From: Streptomyces sp. NRRL S-118
Lineage (GTDB): Bacteria; Actinomycetota; Actinomycetes; Streptomycetales; Streptomycetaceae
Direction: 5' to 3'
Length of the DNA stretch: 64,000 nt
Assembly (NCBI RefSeq): GCF_000716335.1
Contig: NZ_KL591010.1
Coordinates: 17,189 to 81,188 of the forward strand
How positions within the stretch are numbered: position 1 is the first letter of the stretch; every line of letters starts with the position of its first letter. The notes under the pieces are model-generated. The model saw nothing but the letters and a program-made list of their open reading frames with translations. It was not told the DNA's origin and searched no databases. Shown piece by piece: positions 17,573 through 25,760 of the stretch. A program made the translations under genes and the position numbers.

Positions 17573-17634
17573 ATCCGGGCCGTGGCTGCGCCGACACCTG
17601 TCCTGTCGCGCCCAGGCGCAGCCGCGGCCCGGAT
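17573..17634 (+). terminator. Long hairpin between glxR and katA
   Basis: 20-bp arms (17573-17592 and 17615-17634) pair completely apart from one G:U, around a 22-base loop. No T-tract follows (CCCTCACCTA), so termination may be inefficient or the hairpin may instead stabilise the 3' end of the hyi-glxR transcript. Confidence 0.6.
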
Positions 17635-17646
17635 CCCTCACCTACA

Positions 17647-17689
17647 TTTCAACAAACTGTTGACGTTTGAATCGGAGCCAACCTACGCT
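17647..17689 (+). promoter_or_regulatory. katA promoter with palindromic operator
   Basis: The string TTTCAACAAACTGTTGACG (17647-17665) contains a perfect TCAACA-N3-TGTTGA palindrome (17649-17663). Its right arm overlaps the -35 TTGACG (17660-17665). After 18 bases a -10 TACGCT (17684-17689) fits the Streptomyces consensus. It is one base different from the uraD promoter element at 1194-1212, which implies a shared repressor. Confidence 0.72.
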
Positions 17690-17727
17690 CCTGACACCGC
17701 TCAGCAGCTCCCGCACGGAAGGTCACC

Positions 17728-19185
17728 ATGTCGAAGCGCGTGCTTACGACCGAGTCCGGCGCCCCCGTCGCCGACAACCAGAACTCCGCCACCGCCGGCG
17801 TCGGTGGCCCGCTCCTCCTCCAGGACCAGCACCTGCTGGAGAAGCTCGCCCGCTTCAACCGGGAGCGCATCCCGGAGCGCGTGGTGCACGCCCGCGGCTC
17901 CGGCGCGTACGGCTACTTCGAGGTGACCGACGACGTCACCGCGTACACCAAGGCGGACTTCCTCTCCGAGGTCGGCAAGCGCACGGACCTGTTCATCCGC
18001 TTCTCGACCGTCGCCGACTCGCTGGGCGGTGCCGACGCGGTCCGCGACCCGCGCGGCTTCGCGGTGAAGTTCTACACCGAGGAGGGCAACTACGACCTCG
18101 TCGGCAACAACACCCCGGTGTTCTTCATCAAGGACCCGATCAAGTTCCCCGACTTCATCCACTCGCAGAAGCGCGACCCGTTCACGGGCAAGCAGGAGCC
18201 GGACAACGTCTGGGACTTCTGGGCACACGCCCCCGAGGCGACGCACCAGATCACCTGGCTCATGGGCGACCGCGGCATCCCGGCCTCGTACCGCCACATG
18301 AACGGCTACGGCTCGCACACCTACCAGTGGACGAACGCCGGGGGCGAGGCCTTCTTCGTCAAGTACCACTTCAAGACGAACCAGGGCATCCGCTGCCTGT
18401 CGTCCGAGCAGGCCGCCGAAGTGGTCGGCAAGGACGCCAACTCGCACCAGACCGACCTGCTCCAGGCCATCGAGCGCGGCGTGAACCCCTCCTGGACCCT
18501 GTACGTGCAGATCATGCCGGCGGCCGAGGCGGCGGACTACCGCTTCAACCCGTTCGACCTCACCAAGGTGTGGCCGCACGCCGACTACCCGCTGCAGCGG
18601 GTCGGCCGGATGGTCCTGGACCGCAACCCGGACAACGTCTTCGCCGAGGTCGAGCAGGCCGCGTTCTCGCCGAACAACTTCGTTCCCGGCATCGGCCCGT
18701 CCCCGGACAAGATGCTCCAGGGCCGCCTCTTCGCCTACGCGGACGCCCACCGCTACCGCCTCGGCGTCAACCACACCCAGCTGCCGGTCAACGCCCCGAA
18801 GGCGACCGTGGCCGACAACTACGGCCGCGACGGCTTCATGGCCACCCGCAACGGCTCGCGCCACGACAAGAACTACGAGCCCAACTCGTACTCGGGTCCG
18901 GCCCAGACCGACACCCCGCTCTCGGCCCCGCTGGCCGTCCACGGCCACACCGGCACGCACGCCGCGCCGCTGCACACCAAGGACGACGACTTCTTCCAGG
19001 CCGGTGAGCTCTACCGCCTGATGTCGGAGGAGGAGAAGCGGCGCCTCGTGGCGAACATCGCCGGCGGCCTGTCGCAGGTCTCCCGCGAGGACGTCATCGA
19101 GAAGAACCTCGCCCACTTCCACGCCGCGGACCCGGACTACGGCACGCGCGTCGAGGAGGCGGTCCGCGCCCTGCGCGAGGACTGA
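17728..19185 (+). CDS. katA: Haem catalase (small-subunit, clade 3)
   Basis: Breaks down H2O2. The 485-residue length fits small-subunit catalases. Catalytic His54 ([12 protein letters not shown]), distal Asn127 ([10 protein letters not shown]) and proximal haem ligand Tyr337 ([12 protein letters not shown]) are all in place, with the NADPH-pocket histidine-rich region intact. ATG 17728 follows GGAAGG. The operator shared with the uricase operon suggests it disposes of peroxide made in urate oxidation rather than serving general stress alone. Three short hairpins surround the gene; it appears monocistronic. Confidence 0.96.
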   Translation: MSKRVLTTESGAPVADNQNSATAGVGGPLLLQDQHLLEKLARFNRERIPERVVHARGSGAYGYFEVTDDVTAYTKADFLSEVGKRTDLFIRFSTVADSLGGADAVRDPRGFAVKFYTEEGNYDLVGNNTPVFFIKDPIKFPDFIHSQKRDPFTGKQEPDNVWDFWAHAPEATHQITWLMGDRGIPASYRHMNGYGSHTYQWTNAGGEAFFVKYHFKTNQGIRCLSSEQAAEVVGKDANSHQTDLLQAIERGVNPSWTLYVQIMPAAEAADYRFNPFDLTKVWPHADYPLQRVGRMVLDRNPDNVFAEVEQAAFSPNNFVPGIGPSPDKMLQGRLFAYADAHRYRLGVNHTQLPVNAPKATVADNYGRDGFMATRNGSRHDKNYEPNSYSGPAQTDTPLSAPLAVHGHTGTHAAPLHTKDDDFFQAGELYRLMSEEEKRRLVANIAGGLSQVSREDVIEKNLAHFHAADPDYGTRVEEAVRALRED

Positions 19186-19199
19186 GCACCCGCGAGACG

Positions 19200-19236
19200 G
19201 CGTACGGCAACCGACGGGAGGTCTGCTGCCGTACGC
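19200..19236 (+). terminator. Hairpin downstream of katA
   Basis: GCGTACGGCA (19200-19209) pairs perfectly with TGCCGTACGC (19227-19236) around a 17-base loop, 15 bases beyond the katA stop. No T-run follows. Likely the katA 3' end. Confidence 0.5.
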
Positions 19237-19662
19237 GGTCCGGACCACCGGCCCGGATGAGGGGTGGTCGGTGGTACGGACAGGTCGTGGACCGTGGCGG
19301 CGCGCGAGCCAGTGCGGTGGTGGGGAAGCGCCGTCCCCCTTCTTGACCTGAAGGGAGGGCGGACGGCACTCCCGTCGCCCGCCGCCACGGTCCCGGCACC
19401 TCCCCCATGGATTCCGTCCGGCGGCGCGAACGTCCTGTCGCGCCAGCCTCGCACCGTCGGACGGTCACCAGCATCACCGCACAGGAAGAGCCAGGGCGCG
19501 GAGCCGGGGTTTACGGTCCCCCGGCTCCGCGCCCTTCCTCATGCCGCCGGCCAGGGCTTCGAGCCGCTCCAGGCAACGCCCGTCGCGATTGCGGGAACAC
19601 GGCGGGAACCGATGGTGGAGATTCCGGCTGAAGCAGCGGACAACACGGTCGAGAGATCGTCA
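19237..19662. other. Intergenic stretch with one strong hairpin, no gene seen
   Basis: No convincing reading frame, tRNA or other RNA gene was seen here on either strand. A 16-bp perfect hairpin lies inside it (listed separately). The rest is unstructured GC-rich sequence of mixed periodicity, probably spacer plus decayed sequence belonging to the metalloprotease remnant to its right. Confidence 0.5.
19494..19534. terminator. Strong 16-bp hairpin between katA and decayed region
   Basis: GGGCGCGGAGCCGGGG (19494-19509) pairs perfectly with 19519-19534 around a 9-base loop, followed by TTCCTC. It may act in both directions, ending read-through from katA and from the reverse-strand region to its right. 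Confidence 0.65.
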
Positions 19663-20060
19663 CGCCCACATGTCCGGGCCGCCGCCCCGCCACTCGACCA
19701 GGCCCGTCGCCTCGACGTCCACCTCGTCGATGTTCTGCCGCCCAGGACCCACGCGCCGAACTGCGCGGCCCGGCCGCCGGCCACGTGTTCGCGGTGGTGG
19801 AGCAGGCTGCGGACGCCTTCGCCGAAGGACACGAACGGGCGCCGCAGCCATCCGTGGTCCTGGCGTGTGGTGGCCTTCGTACGGCCGCCCCGGCCCAGCA
19901 GCCGAGCCGCCATCGCCGGGGCCAGGTCGGGGAAGAGCTGCGCCGGCATCACCGGCTCCGGCACGCTCGGCTCGCGGTGGTCGAGGAGGATGTGGGCCGG
20001 CTCGTGGGCCGTCACGTCCGCCGGGGTCGAAGTGATCGGGGTCTCCGTGGCGCGGGACCG
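19663..20060 (-). pseudogene. Frameshifted remnant of an ImmA/IrrE-type metallopeptidase
   Basis: Reading leftward, one frame gives a zinc-metallopeptidase motif AHEPAHILLDH (HExxH at about 20006-19992). It is followed by FPDLAPAMAARLLGRGG, which recalls the segment after the HExxH helix in actinobacterial ImmA/IrrE proteins. Near 19740 that frame becomes nonsense-like, while another frame offers NIDEVDVEATGLVEWRGGGP up to a stop at 19660. This suggests at least one frameshift, or two unrelated fragments. No good start or ribosome site is present. I regard it as a degenerate gene; the assignment rests mainly on the HExxH helix. Confidence 0.4.
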
Positions 20061-20128
20061 ATGCGCCCGGTACCCCCCGGCCGGCGCCGGTGCGTCCACC
20101 AGGACCGGGGGCACCTCCGTCCCCGACG

Positions 20129-21070
20129 TCACCCGCCGGCGGCCAGCCGCTCGCGCCACCAGTCCACCGTCGCCGCGATCTGCTCGTCGACGGGCGTGGC
20201 GCGTACCGCGAGAGCGGTCGCGTAAGCGCTCGAATCGACGACGAAAGGCCGCTCGAACTGGTAACGGACCTCCTTGAGTTCGCGGATCAGTGGGGAGAAG
20301 AGCGACGCGACTCCCAGCACGGCCGGCGGCAGTGCTCGCACCGCGACCGGGCCGGTTCCCGCCCGGGCGGCGAGGCGGTCCACCATCTGCCGTGCGGACA
20401 GCGCGGGTTCCGTGGGAACGTGCCAGGCGCGCCCCCAGGCCCGTTCCTCCGCCGCAACCTCGGCCAGGGCCCGGGCCACGTCGGGGAGGTAGGTCCAGCT
20501 GTGCGGGGTGTCGGGATCACCGAGCATGGAGACCGGCTTGCCGCGCAGCAGCCGCGGCATCACCCGCGCGGCCAGGTGGCCGCCGTCGGTCACGCCGGGC
20601 CCGAAGAAGTCCGAGGCCCGGACCTCGACCGCCCTGATGCGGCCCTGCTCGTGGAGGGTCCGCGCCCGCTCCCAGACGGCGGCGCGCACCCGCCCCTTTG
20701 GGCCGGTCGCCGCGAGCGGCAGCTCCTCGGTCAGGGGACCGTCCACCGGCCCGTAGCCGTAGAGGTTGCCCAGCAGGACCAGGACGGCCCCGGTCGCCTC
20801 GGCGGCGGCACAAAGGGAAGCGGCCAGCGGCGGCCATGCACTCACCCACCGGTGGTAGGGCGGCGCGGCGCAACCGTGGATCGCGGCCGCGCCCCGCGCG
20901 GCGTCGATGAGCCGCGCGCTGTCCGCGGCGTCCAGCGCGATGTGCTCGATGCCGGGCTCGGGGCCGCGGCCCGACGTCGTGATGACGCGTACTGAATGTC
21001 CCTGGCCGGCCAGCAGCCGAGCAGTGGCCGCTCCGGCGGGCCCGAATCCTACGACGACATGAAGGCTCAC
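20129..21070 (-). CDS. NAD(P)-dependent epimerase/dehydratase family protein
   Basis: 313 residues with a Rossmann N-terminus (VVVGFGPAGAATARLLA) of the extended SDR type. The usual catalytic YxxxK is not obvious: the equivalent region reads NLYGYGPVDGPL and later WERARTLHE. It therefore may be an atypical SDR that binds nucleotide without classic epimerase chemistry. The substrate is unknown. GTG start at 21070 with a weak ribosome site. It stands alone, flanked by non-coding stretches, so no pathway can be inferred. Confidence 0.8.
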   Translation of the reverse strand: MSLHVVVGFGPAGAATARLLAGQGHSVRVITTSGRGPEPGIEHIALDAADSARLIDAARGAAAIHGCAAPPYHRWVSAWPPLAASLCAAAEATGAVLVLLGNLYGYGPVDGPLTEELPLAATGPKGRVRAAVWERARTLHEQGRIRAVEVRASDFFGPGVTDGGHLAARVMPRLLRGKPVSMLGDPDTPHSWTYLPDVARALAEVAAEERAWGRAWHVPTEPALSARQMVDRLAARAGTGPVAVRALPPAVLGVASLFSPLIRELKEVRYQFERPFVVDSSAYATALAVRATPVDEQIAATVDWWRERLAAGG

Positions 21071-21399
21071 CCATGCAGACTAACGCGGGCGCTTCCTGAT
21101 GAAACGTCAACTCCGCGCGCCGGGGGCATGGAAGGGGCCCGACCGCATAGGACGCCGATTCCTTGGCGTGATCGGTCCCGAGCCTTGCATGGCGGATCCG
21201 GACAGGTCGCCCGCCCGTCCGGACGGCATCCGGATCCGGATGCGTCCGGCGGCGATGCGACCACCGGGATCGCGCGTCTCGAACGCGAGCCGACCGCCGC
21301 GCGGCATGAGACCGGTGCGGTTCGTGTGGAGCCGGGCCGCCAGGAGATCCGGGCGGCCCGGCTCACGCCGTCGGGCAAGCCTTCCTCATGCCCCTCGGT
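21071..21399. other. Intergenic stretch without recognised feature
   Basis: Between two reverse-strand genes. Frames on both strands lack family motifs and third-position GC bias. It contains a few short CCGGATCCGG-type self-complementary words near 21228-21240 but no clear terminator or RNA. Confidence 0.5.
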
Positions 21400-22047
21400 C
21401 TACGCCTTGCATGCGAGGAGCTGGACCTCCTGGAACTGCCGCCGGTCGGTGGGGACCGGCTCGATCACCAGGCGGGCCGACTCCGTCAATCCGTGATCGC
21501 GCAGGAGCCCGGCGAGGTGGTCGGGGCACCAGCGGTAGGCCGTCACCACCGTGTGGTCGTAGGCCTGTGTCTCGTGCCGGGGGCCGTCGGTGGCAGGGAA
21601 CTCGATCAGAAGGTGCCCGCCGGGAGTCAGGACCCGGGCGATCTCGGCCAGGATCGCGGGCAGGTCCCGCGGCGGGGTGTGGATGACGGACCACCGCGAG
21701 AGCACGCCGCCCAGCGTGCCGTCCCCGATGTCCAGCGCGGCCATCGAGCCGACCTCGAACCGCAGCCCGGGATTGGCTGCGCGAGCGAGCTCGACCATCG
21801 CGGGGGAGGCGTCGACGCCGAAGGCGTCCAGGCCCAGCTCATGGAGGTGAGCCGTGATGTGGCCCGGTCCGCAGCCGAGGTCCGCGACCATGCCCCCGCC
21901 GTTCGTCCGCACCAGCTCCGCAAAGGCACTCAGGAGGGCGCGCTCCAGCGGGCGGTCGCGCAAGGAATCGTGGAACTGCTCCGCGTAGGTGGACGCGACG
22001 GCGTCGTACGCCTCGCGGGTGGCGTGCAAGGTGTCGAGTTCGGTCAT
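21400..22047 (-). CDS. Class I SAM-dependent methyltransferase
   Basis: 215 residues. Motif I VADLGCGPGHITAHL (about residue 48) is a textbook SAM-binding loop. FGVDASPAMVELAR gives motif II with the acidic ribose ligand, then SRWSVIHTPPRDLP and LTPGGHLLIEFPA complete the Methyltransf_11/25 pattern. The substrate is not predictable from the sequence. ATG 22047 was chosen as the first start giving a normal family N-terminus; its ribosome site is weak. No neighbour suggests a pathway. Confidence 0.88.
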   Translation of the reverse strand: MTELDTLHATREAYDAVASTYAEQFHDSLRDRPLERALLSAFAELVRTNGGGMVADLGCGPGHITAHLHELGLDAFGVDASPAMVELARAANPGLRFEVGSMAALDIGDGTLGGVLSRWSVIHTPPRDLPAILAEIARVLTPGGHLLIEFPATDGPRHETQAYDHTVVTAYRWCPDHLAGLLRDHGLTESARLVIEPVPTDRRQFQEVQLLACKA

Positions 22048-22288
22048 CCGGAGACCGTAGCGGGAGGAGAGGATCCGTCCTGCCGCGACAGCGGCACCGG
22101 CCCACCGACCCACCGACCGCCCGCGCCCCTGCCCAGGGGCAGCAGCCACCCCGCTCCCGCAAGAGGTCCGCAATGGAGCGCCGGCCCGCACGACCGCGCG
22201 CCTCAAGGGCGCACGGCGGCACGGCGGTACGGCGGTACGGCCGCAAGCGATCTACGCTCCTGCGGCCGCACCACCGTGTACGCGCCGC

Positions 22289-22453
22289 TCAGTGGTGGGA
22301 CGGGTCCACGATCACATCCAGGACCTCACGCACTACGCGGTACGTCTCCGCCGTGCCGTCGTCCGTCTTGCGTTCCTCCTGCTGTCGCGCCCAGTCCCGG
22401 GCGAGCCGGATCCTGCGGAGCAGTTCGTCCGAGTCCACAACACCATCGGTCAT
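22289..22453 (-). CDS. Small conserved hypothetical protein, 54 residues
   Basis: The product MTDGVVDSDELLRRIRLARD... is helical and charged, ending in VLDVIVDPSHH. It resembles small Streptomyces proteins with a DELLxRIRxARDWA core that I have seen, but no function is known to me. ATG 22453 has GGAGG immediately upstream (short spacing). It lies 77 bp downstream of bla on the same strand and could be its last cistron. Real on codon bias; role unknown. Confidence 0.6.
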   Translation of the reverse strand: MTDGVVDSDELLRRIRLARDWARQQEERKTDDGTAETYRVVREVLDVIVDPSHH

Positions 22454-22529
22454 GGCCTCCGGGTACCCCGAATCCGCGGAAACGGGCCTCCCCGGGCCGA
22501 CGAATCGGTATGCCGGGAAGTGCATGCCG

Positions 22530-23462
22530 TTACGACAGGGAGCGGGCCACCACCGAGGCGGCCTGCGCGATCAGCCGGTTGTCGTGCTCGGCGTCCTTCT
22601 CGCCGCGGTTCGACATGATCGCCATGACGATCGGGGCGCCGTCGGGGGGCCACACCACCGCGATGTCGTTGCGCGCGCCGTACCAGCTGCCCGTTCCCGT
22701 CTTGTCGCCGACGACCCAGCCCTTCGGCACCCCGGCCCGGATGAGCTCGTCCCCGGTGACGTTGGTCTTCAGCCACTCGGTCAGCCGTGCGCGCTCCGCC
22801 GGTCCGAGGACGTCGCCGAGGACGAAGGCACGCAGGTCCCGGGCCAGGGCCCGAGGGGTGGTCGTGTCGCGCGTGTCCCCCGGCACCCACCGGCTCAGCT
22901 CGGGCTCACGGCGCTCCATCCGGGTGACGTCGTCGCCGATGCCTTCGAGGACGGCGTCCAGGCCCTTCGGCCCGTCCAGCCGGTCCAGGAGCAGGTTGGC
23001 CGCGGTGTTGTCGCTGAAGCGGACGGCGGCCTCGCACAGCGCATCCAGTGTCATCCCGGTCGCCACATGCTTCTCCGTCACCGGAGACGGCTCGACCAGC
23101 TCGTCCCGGGAGTAGGTGACCCTCTCCCCCATCCCGCCCACGGTGTACTTCCGCAGCACCGCACCCGCGGCGAGCGCCTTGAACGTGGAGGCGTACGGGA
23201 AGCGCAGGCCGTCGTTGTAGGCCACCTCGCGTCCGGTGCCGGTGTCGACGGCGTGGACGCCGAGCCGGGCGCCGAACCTCCGCTCCAGTTCCCGGAGTTC
23301 GCGGACGTACGGCTCGGTCCGTGCGGCCGGGTCCGGGCGCGCCGCCATGGGGGACGCGGCCGGCGCGGCCGGGGCGTCACCCCGGCCGCAGGCCATGAGC
23401 GGGACGAGGGTCAGCGTGGCGAGGGCACCGGCCAGGGCGCGCCGGACGCGGGCGTGGTGCAT
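22530..23462 (-). CDS. bla: Class A beta-lactamase, predicted lipoprotein
   Basis: Hydrolyses beta-lactams. 310 residues with a signal ending in lipobox LMAC (Cys25), so probably lipid-anchored as well as or instead of secreted. All class A elements are present: nucleophile Ser92 in STFK, SDN at 150-152, Glu186 of the omega loop in EPELS and KTG at 254-256. The residue equivalent to Asn170 is Ser, which may alter deacylation. It is divergent from blaA with a 141-bp shared control region, the arrangement of the inducible S. cacaoi locus. Confidence 0.93.
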   Translation of the reverse strand: MHHARVRRALAGALATLTLVPLMACGRGDAPAAPAASPMAARPDPAARTEPYVRELRELERRFGARLGVHAVDTGTGREVAYNDGLRFPYASTFKALAAGAVLRKYTVGGMGERVTYSRDELVEPSPVTEKHVATGMTLDALCEAAVRFSDNTAANLLLDRLDGPKGLDAVLEGIGDDVTRMERREPELSRWVPGDTRDTTTPRALARDLRAFVLGDVLGPAERARLTEWLKTNVTGDELIRAGVPKGWVVGDKTGTGSWYGARNDIAVVWPPDGAPIVMAIMSNRGEKDAEHDNRLIAQAASVVARSLS

Positions 23463-23603
23463 GGTCCAAACCTCCGGATCCGCCCGCACCGAGAGGTACG
23501 GGCGCGGGGATCGTCAGTGTCGTGCCACCTTGGTCCTCCTGCCGCCATGCGGTCCAATACGGTTCCGCGCGGTTTCATGCGGAACTGGCATAGAGTCGGG
23601 GCC
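23463..23603. promoter_or_regulatory. Divergent bla/blaA control region
   Basis: This 141-bp gap holds the promoters of both bla (reverse) and blaA (forward). Visible structure: two copies of CATGCGG (near 23546 and 23576), and TTCCG...CGGAA arms at about 23562-23585 with an 11-12-base centre. Interrupted dyads with a T-N11-A frame are usual for LysR-type boxes, so these are the likely BlaA sites. Exact promoter elements cannot be fixed by eye. Confidence 0.5.
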
Positions 23604-24584
23604 GTGGATCTCGTGGGGGCGTGTCGCGCGTTCGTCAGCGTCGGTGAACGCGGCAGTTTCACCGTCGGAGCCGCCGCCGCGCGGATGTCCCAGCCGGTGG
23701 CCAGCCGTCGCGTGGCCGCCCTGGAGGAGCGCTTCGGCGAGCAGCTCTTCGAGCGCACGTCGCGCCGGGCCGTGCTCACCCCCTTCGGGCGGGACATGCT
23801 CCCGGTGGCCCGGCACCTCGTGCAGGCGGCCGATGTGCTGCTGCACGAGGCGGAGGCCGCCCGGCGCAAGCCGTGGCGGCTGGCCGTGCCCGGCATCTGC
23901 TCCACCGCCGCGCTCGCCCGGCTCGTCGCCGAGGCGCGAGGGCTCGGCGTGACCCTCGACCTCCGCGTCGCGGAGCCCGCGCGGCGCACGGAGTTCGTCC
24001 AGGCGCAGCAGGTACGGGCCGCCCTCCTCGCGGTGCCGGCGGACGAGGCGAGGTGGTCCGTGCCGCTGGGCGTCGCCGCGGCCCGGGACCCCGGCGTGAA
24101 GCGCGTCTACCTGGAGACGCTGCGGGTGGGCCGGGCCTCGTCCGGCCCGGCCCGCCGTCTGTGGCTCCAGCCCGAGGACGACGTACCGCACGTCCGGGAC
24201 CCGCTGACGCGGCTGCGTGACGCGCTCGGCCTGCGGCCCGCACAGCTCGTCGTCGCGGCGGACCTGACCACGGCGGCCGCGGAGGTGCTGTCCTCCCGCG
24301 ACCTGCTGGTGTGCTCCCCCGCCCAGGCGGAGGAGCTCGGCCTGCACTGGCGACCCCTCGGCGAGGCCACGCTGCACCGCGGTTTCGCCCTCGTGGCCGC
24401 GGCGGACGGCAACGCACAGCGCCTCGAGGCGCGTCTGGGTGACGCCATCGCGCGCTGCCTGGGAACGGTCACGGTCACGGCGCAGGACGCGGGGGCCCGG
24501 GCCGGGCGCGCACCCGCACGGGGTGGCGTCCCACCGACCGCAGCCGGACTCCGGGCGCGCGGCGCGGAGGGCGGCGGAGCATGA
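23604..24584 (+). CDS. blaA: LysR-type activator of beta-lactamase
   Basis: 326 residues. The N-terminal winged HTH is clear (FVSVGERGSFTVGAAAARMSQ, then EERFGEQLFER), and a LysR-substrate-like domain follows. It is divergent from a class A beta-lactamase and overlaps blaB by ATGA, exactly the gene order of the S. cacaoi bla locus, in which BlaA activates the lactamase gene on beta-lactam exposure. I take GTG 23604, giving the compact LysR N-terminus; ATG 23577 in frame is possible. The C-terminus has a 40-residue Ala/Gly/Arg tail not typical of the family. Confidence 0.88.
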   Translation: MDLVGACRAFVSVGERGSFTVGAAAARMSQPVASRRVAALEERFGEQLFERTSRRAVLTPFGRDMLPVARHLVQAADVLLHEAEAARRKPWRLAVPGICSTAALARLVAEARGLGVTLDLRVAEPARRTEFVQAQQVRAALLAVPADEARWSVPLGVAAARDPGVKRVYLETLRVGRASSGPARRLWLQPEDDVPHVRDPLTRLRDALGLRPAQLVVAADLTTAAAEVLSSRDLLVCSPAQAEELGLHWRPLGEATLHRGFALVAAADGNAQRLEARLGDAIARCLGTVTVTAQDAGARAGRAPARGGVPPTAAGLRARGAEGGGA

Positions 24585-25483
24585 CCACCGAGGCGCTGCT
24601 GCGCGACCTGCGCCGGGAGCTGCACGACGGCGGCCTGCGGGGCTGCCTGCTCGTGCGGGATCTGCACACCGGCGAGGAGCTGGGGATCGACCCGGAGACC
24701 CCACTGCCGGCCGCGTCCCTGGTCAAGGTCCCGCTCGCGCTGGCGACGGCGGAGCGCATCCGCCGGGGCGAACTCGACGGGGGCACGGTGCTCGACGTGG
24801 AACCGGGACGGATCACCACGCCCGGGCCCACCGGGCTGAGCCGGTTCCGCCACCCCGCCCGGATCGCGATCGACGACCTGCTCTACCTGAGCACCTGCGT
24901 GAGCGACGGCACGGCCGCCGACGCGCTCTTCGACGTGACGCCACCGGCCCGGGTCGCCGCCGTCCTGCAGGAGTTGGGGCTCCGCGGGATGACCGTCCGG
25001 CACGGCATGCGGGAGTTGTCCGACACCCCCGTGGAGCGCTTCGACACCGACCAGGCCCACCTGGCCCACGCCCTGGCGATCGACGCCGGCACCAGTGGCC
25101 GCGGACACCGCGTCCCCCAGCTCGACACCACGCGCGCCAACACCGGCAGCGCACGCGCCTGGGTCGAACTGCTGCAGGCGCTGTGGACCCCCTCGGCGAT
25201 CCACCCGGAGGTGGCCGGACGGGTGCGCGACCTCATGGCGCACAACATGCTGCGCCACCGGCTCGCGCCGGACTTCAGCTCGGACGCCACCACCTGGTCC
25301 TCCAAGACGGGCACCCTCCTCAACCTCCGCCACGAGATCGGGGTCGTCGAGCACTCCGACGGCCGGGCCTTCGCCGTCGCCGTCCTCACGGAGTCGCTCG
25401 TCCCGGCGGCCGTCCAGCCCGGCGCCGAGGCCCTCATGGCCGCGTGCGCGCGCAGGCTGCACGACCACCTCCGGCAGCTCTGA
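24581..25483 (+). CDS. blaB: BlaB-type serine penicillin-recognising regulatory protein
   Basis: 300 residues of the beta-lactamase/transpeptidase fold without signal peptide or membrane helix, thus cytoplasmic. It retains the three active-site boxes: SLVK (Ser46, Lys49), SDG (108-110) in place of SDN, and KTG (242-244). In S. cacaoi the equivalent BlaB is needed with BlaA for beta-lactamase induction but is not itself a lactamase. The SDG box and missing omega-loop Glu fit a sensor rather than an enzyme. Overlaps blaA by four bases, so the two are made together. Confidence 0.88.
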   Translation: MTTEALLRDLRRELHDGGLRGCLLVRDLHTGEELGIDPETPLPAASLVKVPLALATAERIRRGELDGGTVLDVEPGRITTPGPTGLSRFRHPARIAIDDLLYLSTCVSDGTAADALFDVTPPARVAAVLQELGLRGMTVRHGMRELSDTPVERFDTDQAHLAHALAIDAGTSGRGHRVPQLDTTRANTGSARAWVELLQALWTPSAIHPEVAGRVRDLMAHNMLRHRLAPDFSSDATTWSSKTGTLLNLRHEIGVVEHSDGRAFAVAVLTESLVPAAVQPGAEALMAACARRLHDHLRQL

Positions 25484-25596
25484 GGAGTGTCTCGTCCGGC
25501 GCGGGTGACGGCTACGCGGAGTGGGTAAACCACCACTGAGCATCACTCACCGTGCACCCGTCCGGTGCCCGCTCCCGCAGGGAAGGGGGCCGCCCC

Positions 25597-25740
25597 ATGG
25601 CGTGGTATCCCGCCGCCACCCGCATGGAGTTACAGCCCGAGTCGGACGCCCAGCCGGCGATCCGGCCCACCCAGTTCATCCTCCACAGCATCGCCGCCCC
25701 GTGGACCGCGCGCCGCATGTACGAGTACTGGCGCGACAGC
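25597..25740 (+). pseudogene. Orphaned 5' end of an amidase gene
   Basis: About 48 codons (MAWYPAATRMELQPESDAQP onward) parallel the first 48 codons of the intact amidase at 26501. The shared pattern MAW...LQPESD..PAIRPTQFILHS.AAPW..R.YEYW keeps the zinc-ligand His. Similarity stops abruptly after EYWRDS near 25740, where the reverse-strand endonuclease gene begins. A ribosome site GGAAGGGGG precedes the ATG. It contains a TTA leucine codon at 25630-25632, rare in Streptomyces. DNA identity to the second copy is visibly incomplete, so this is not a recent simple duplication. Confidence 0.65.
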
Positions 25741-25760
25741 GTAGGCGGCGCCTTGAACAG

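Noticed and set aside
21067..21378. 103-codon reverse frame between epimerase and methyltransferase genes
   Set aside because: No family motif, poor codon bias, and no ribosome site.
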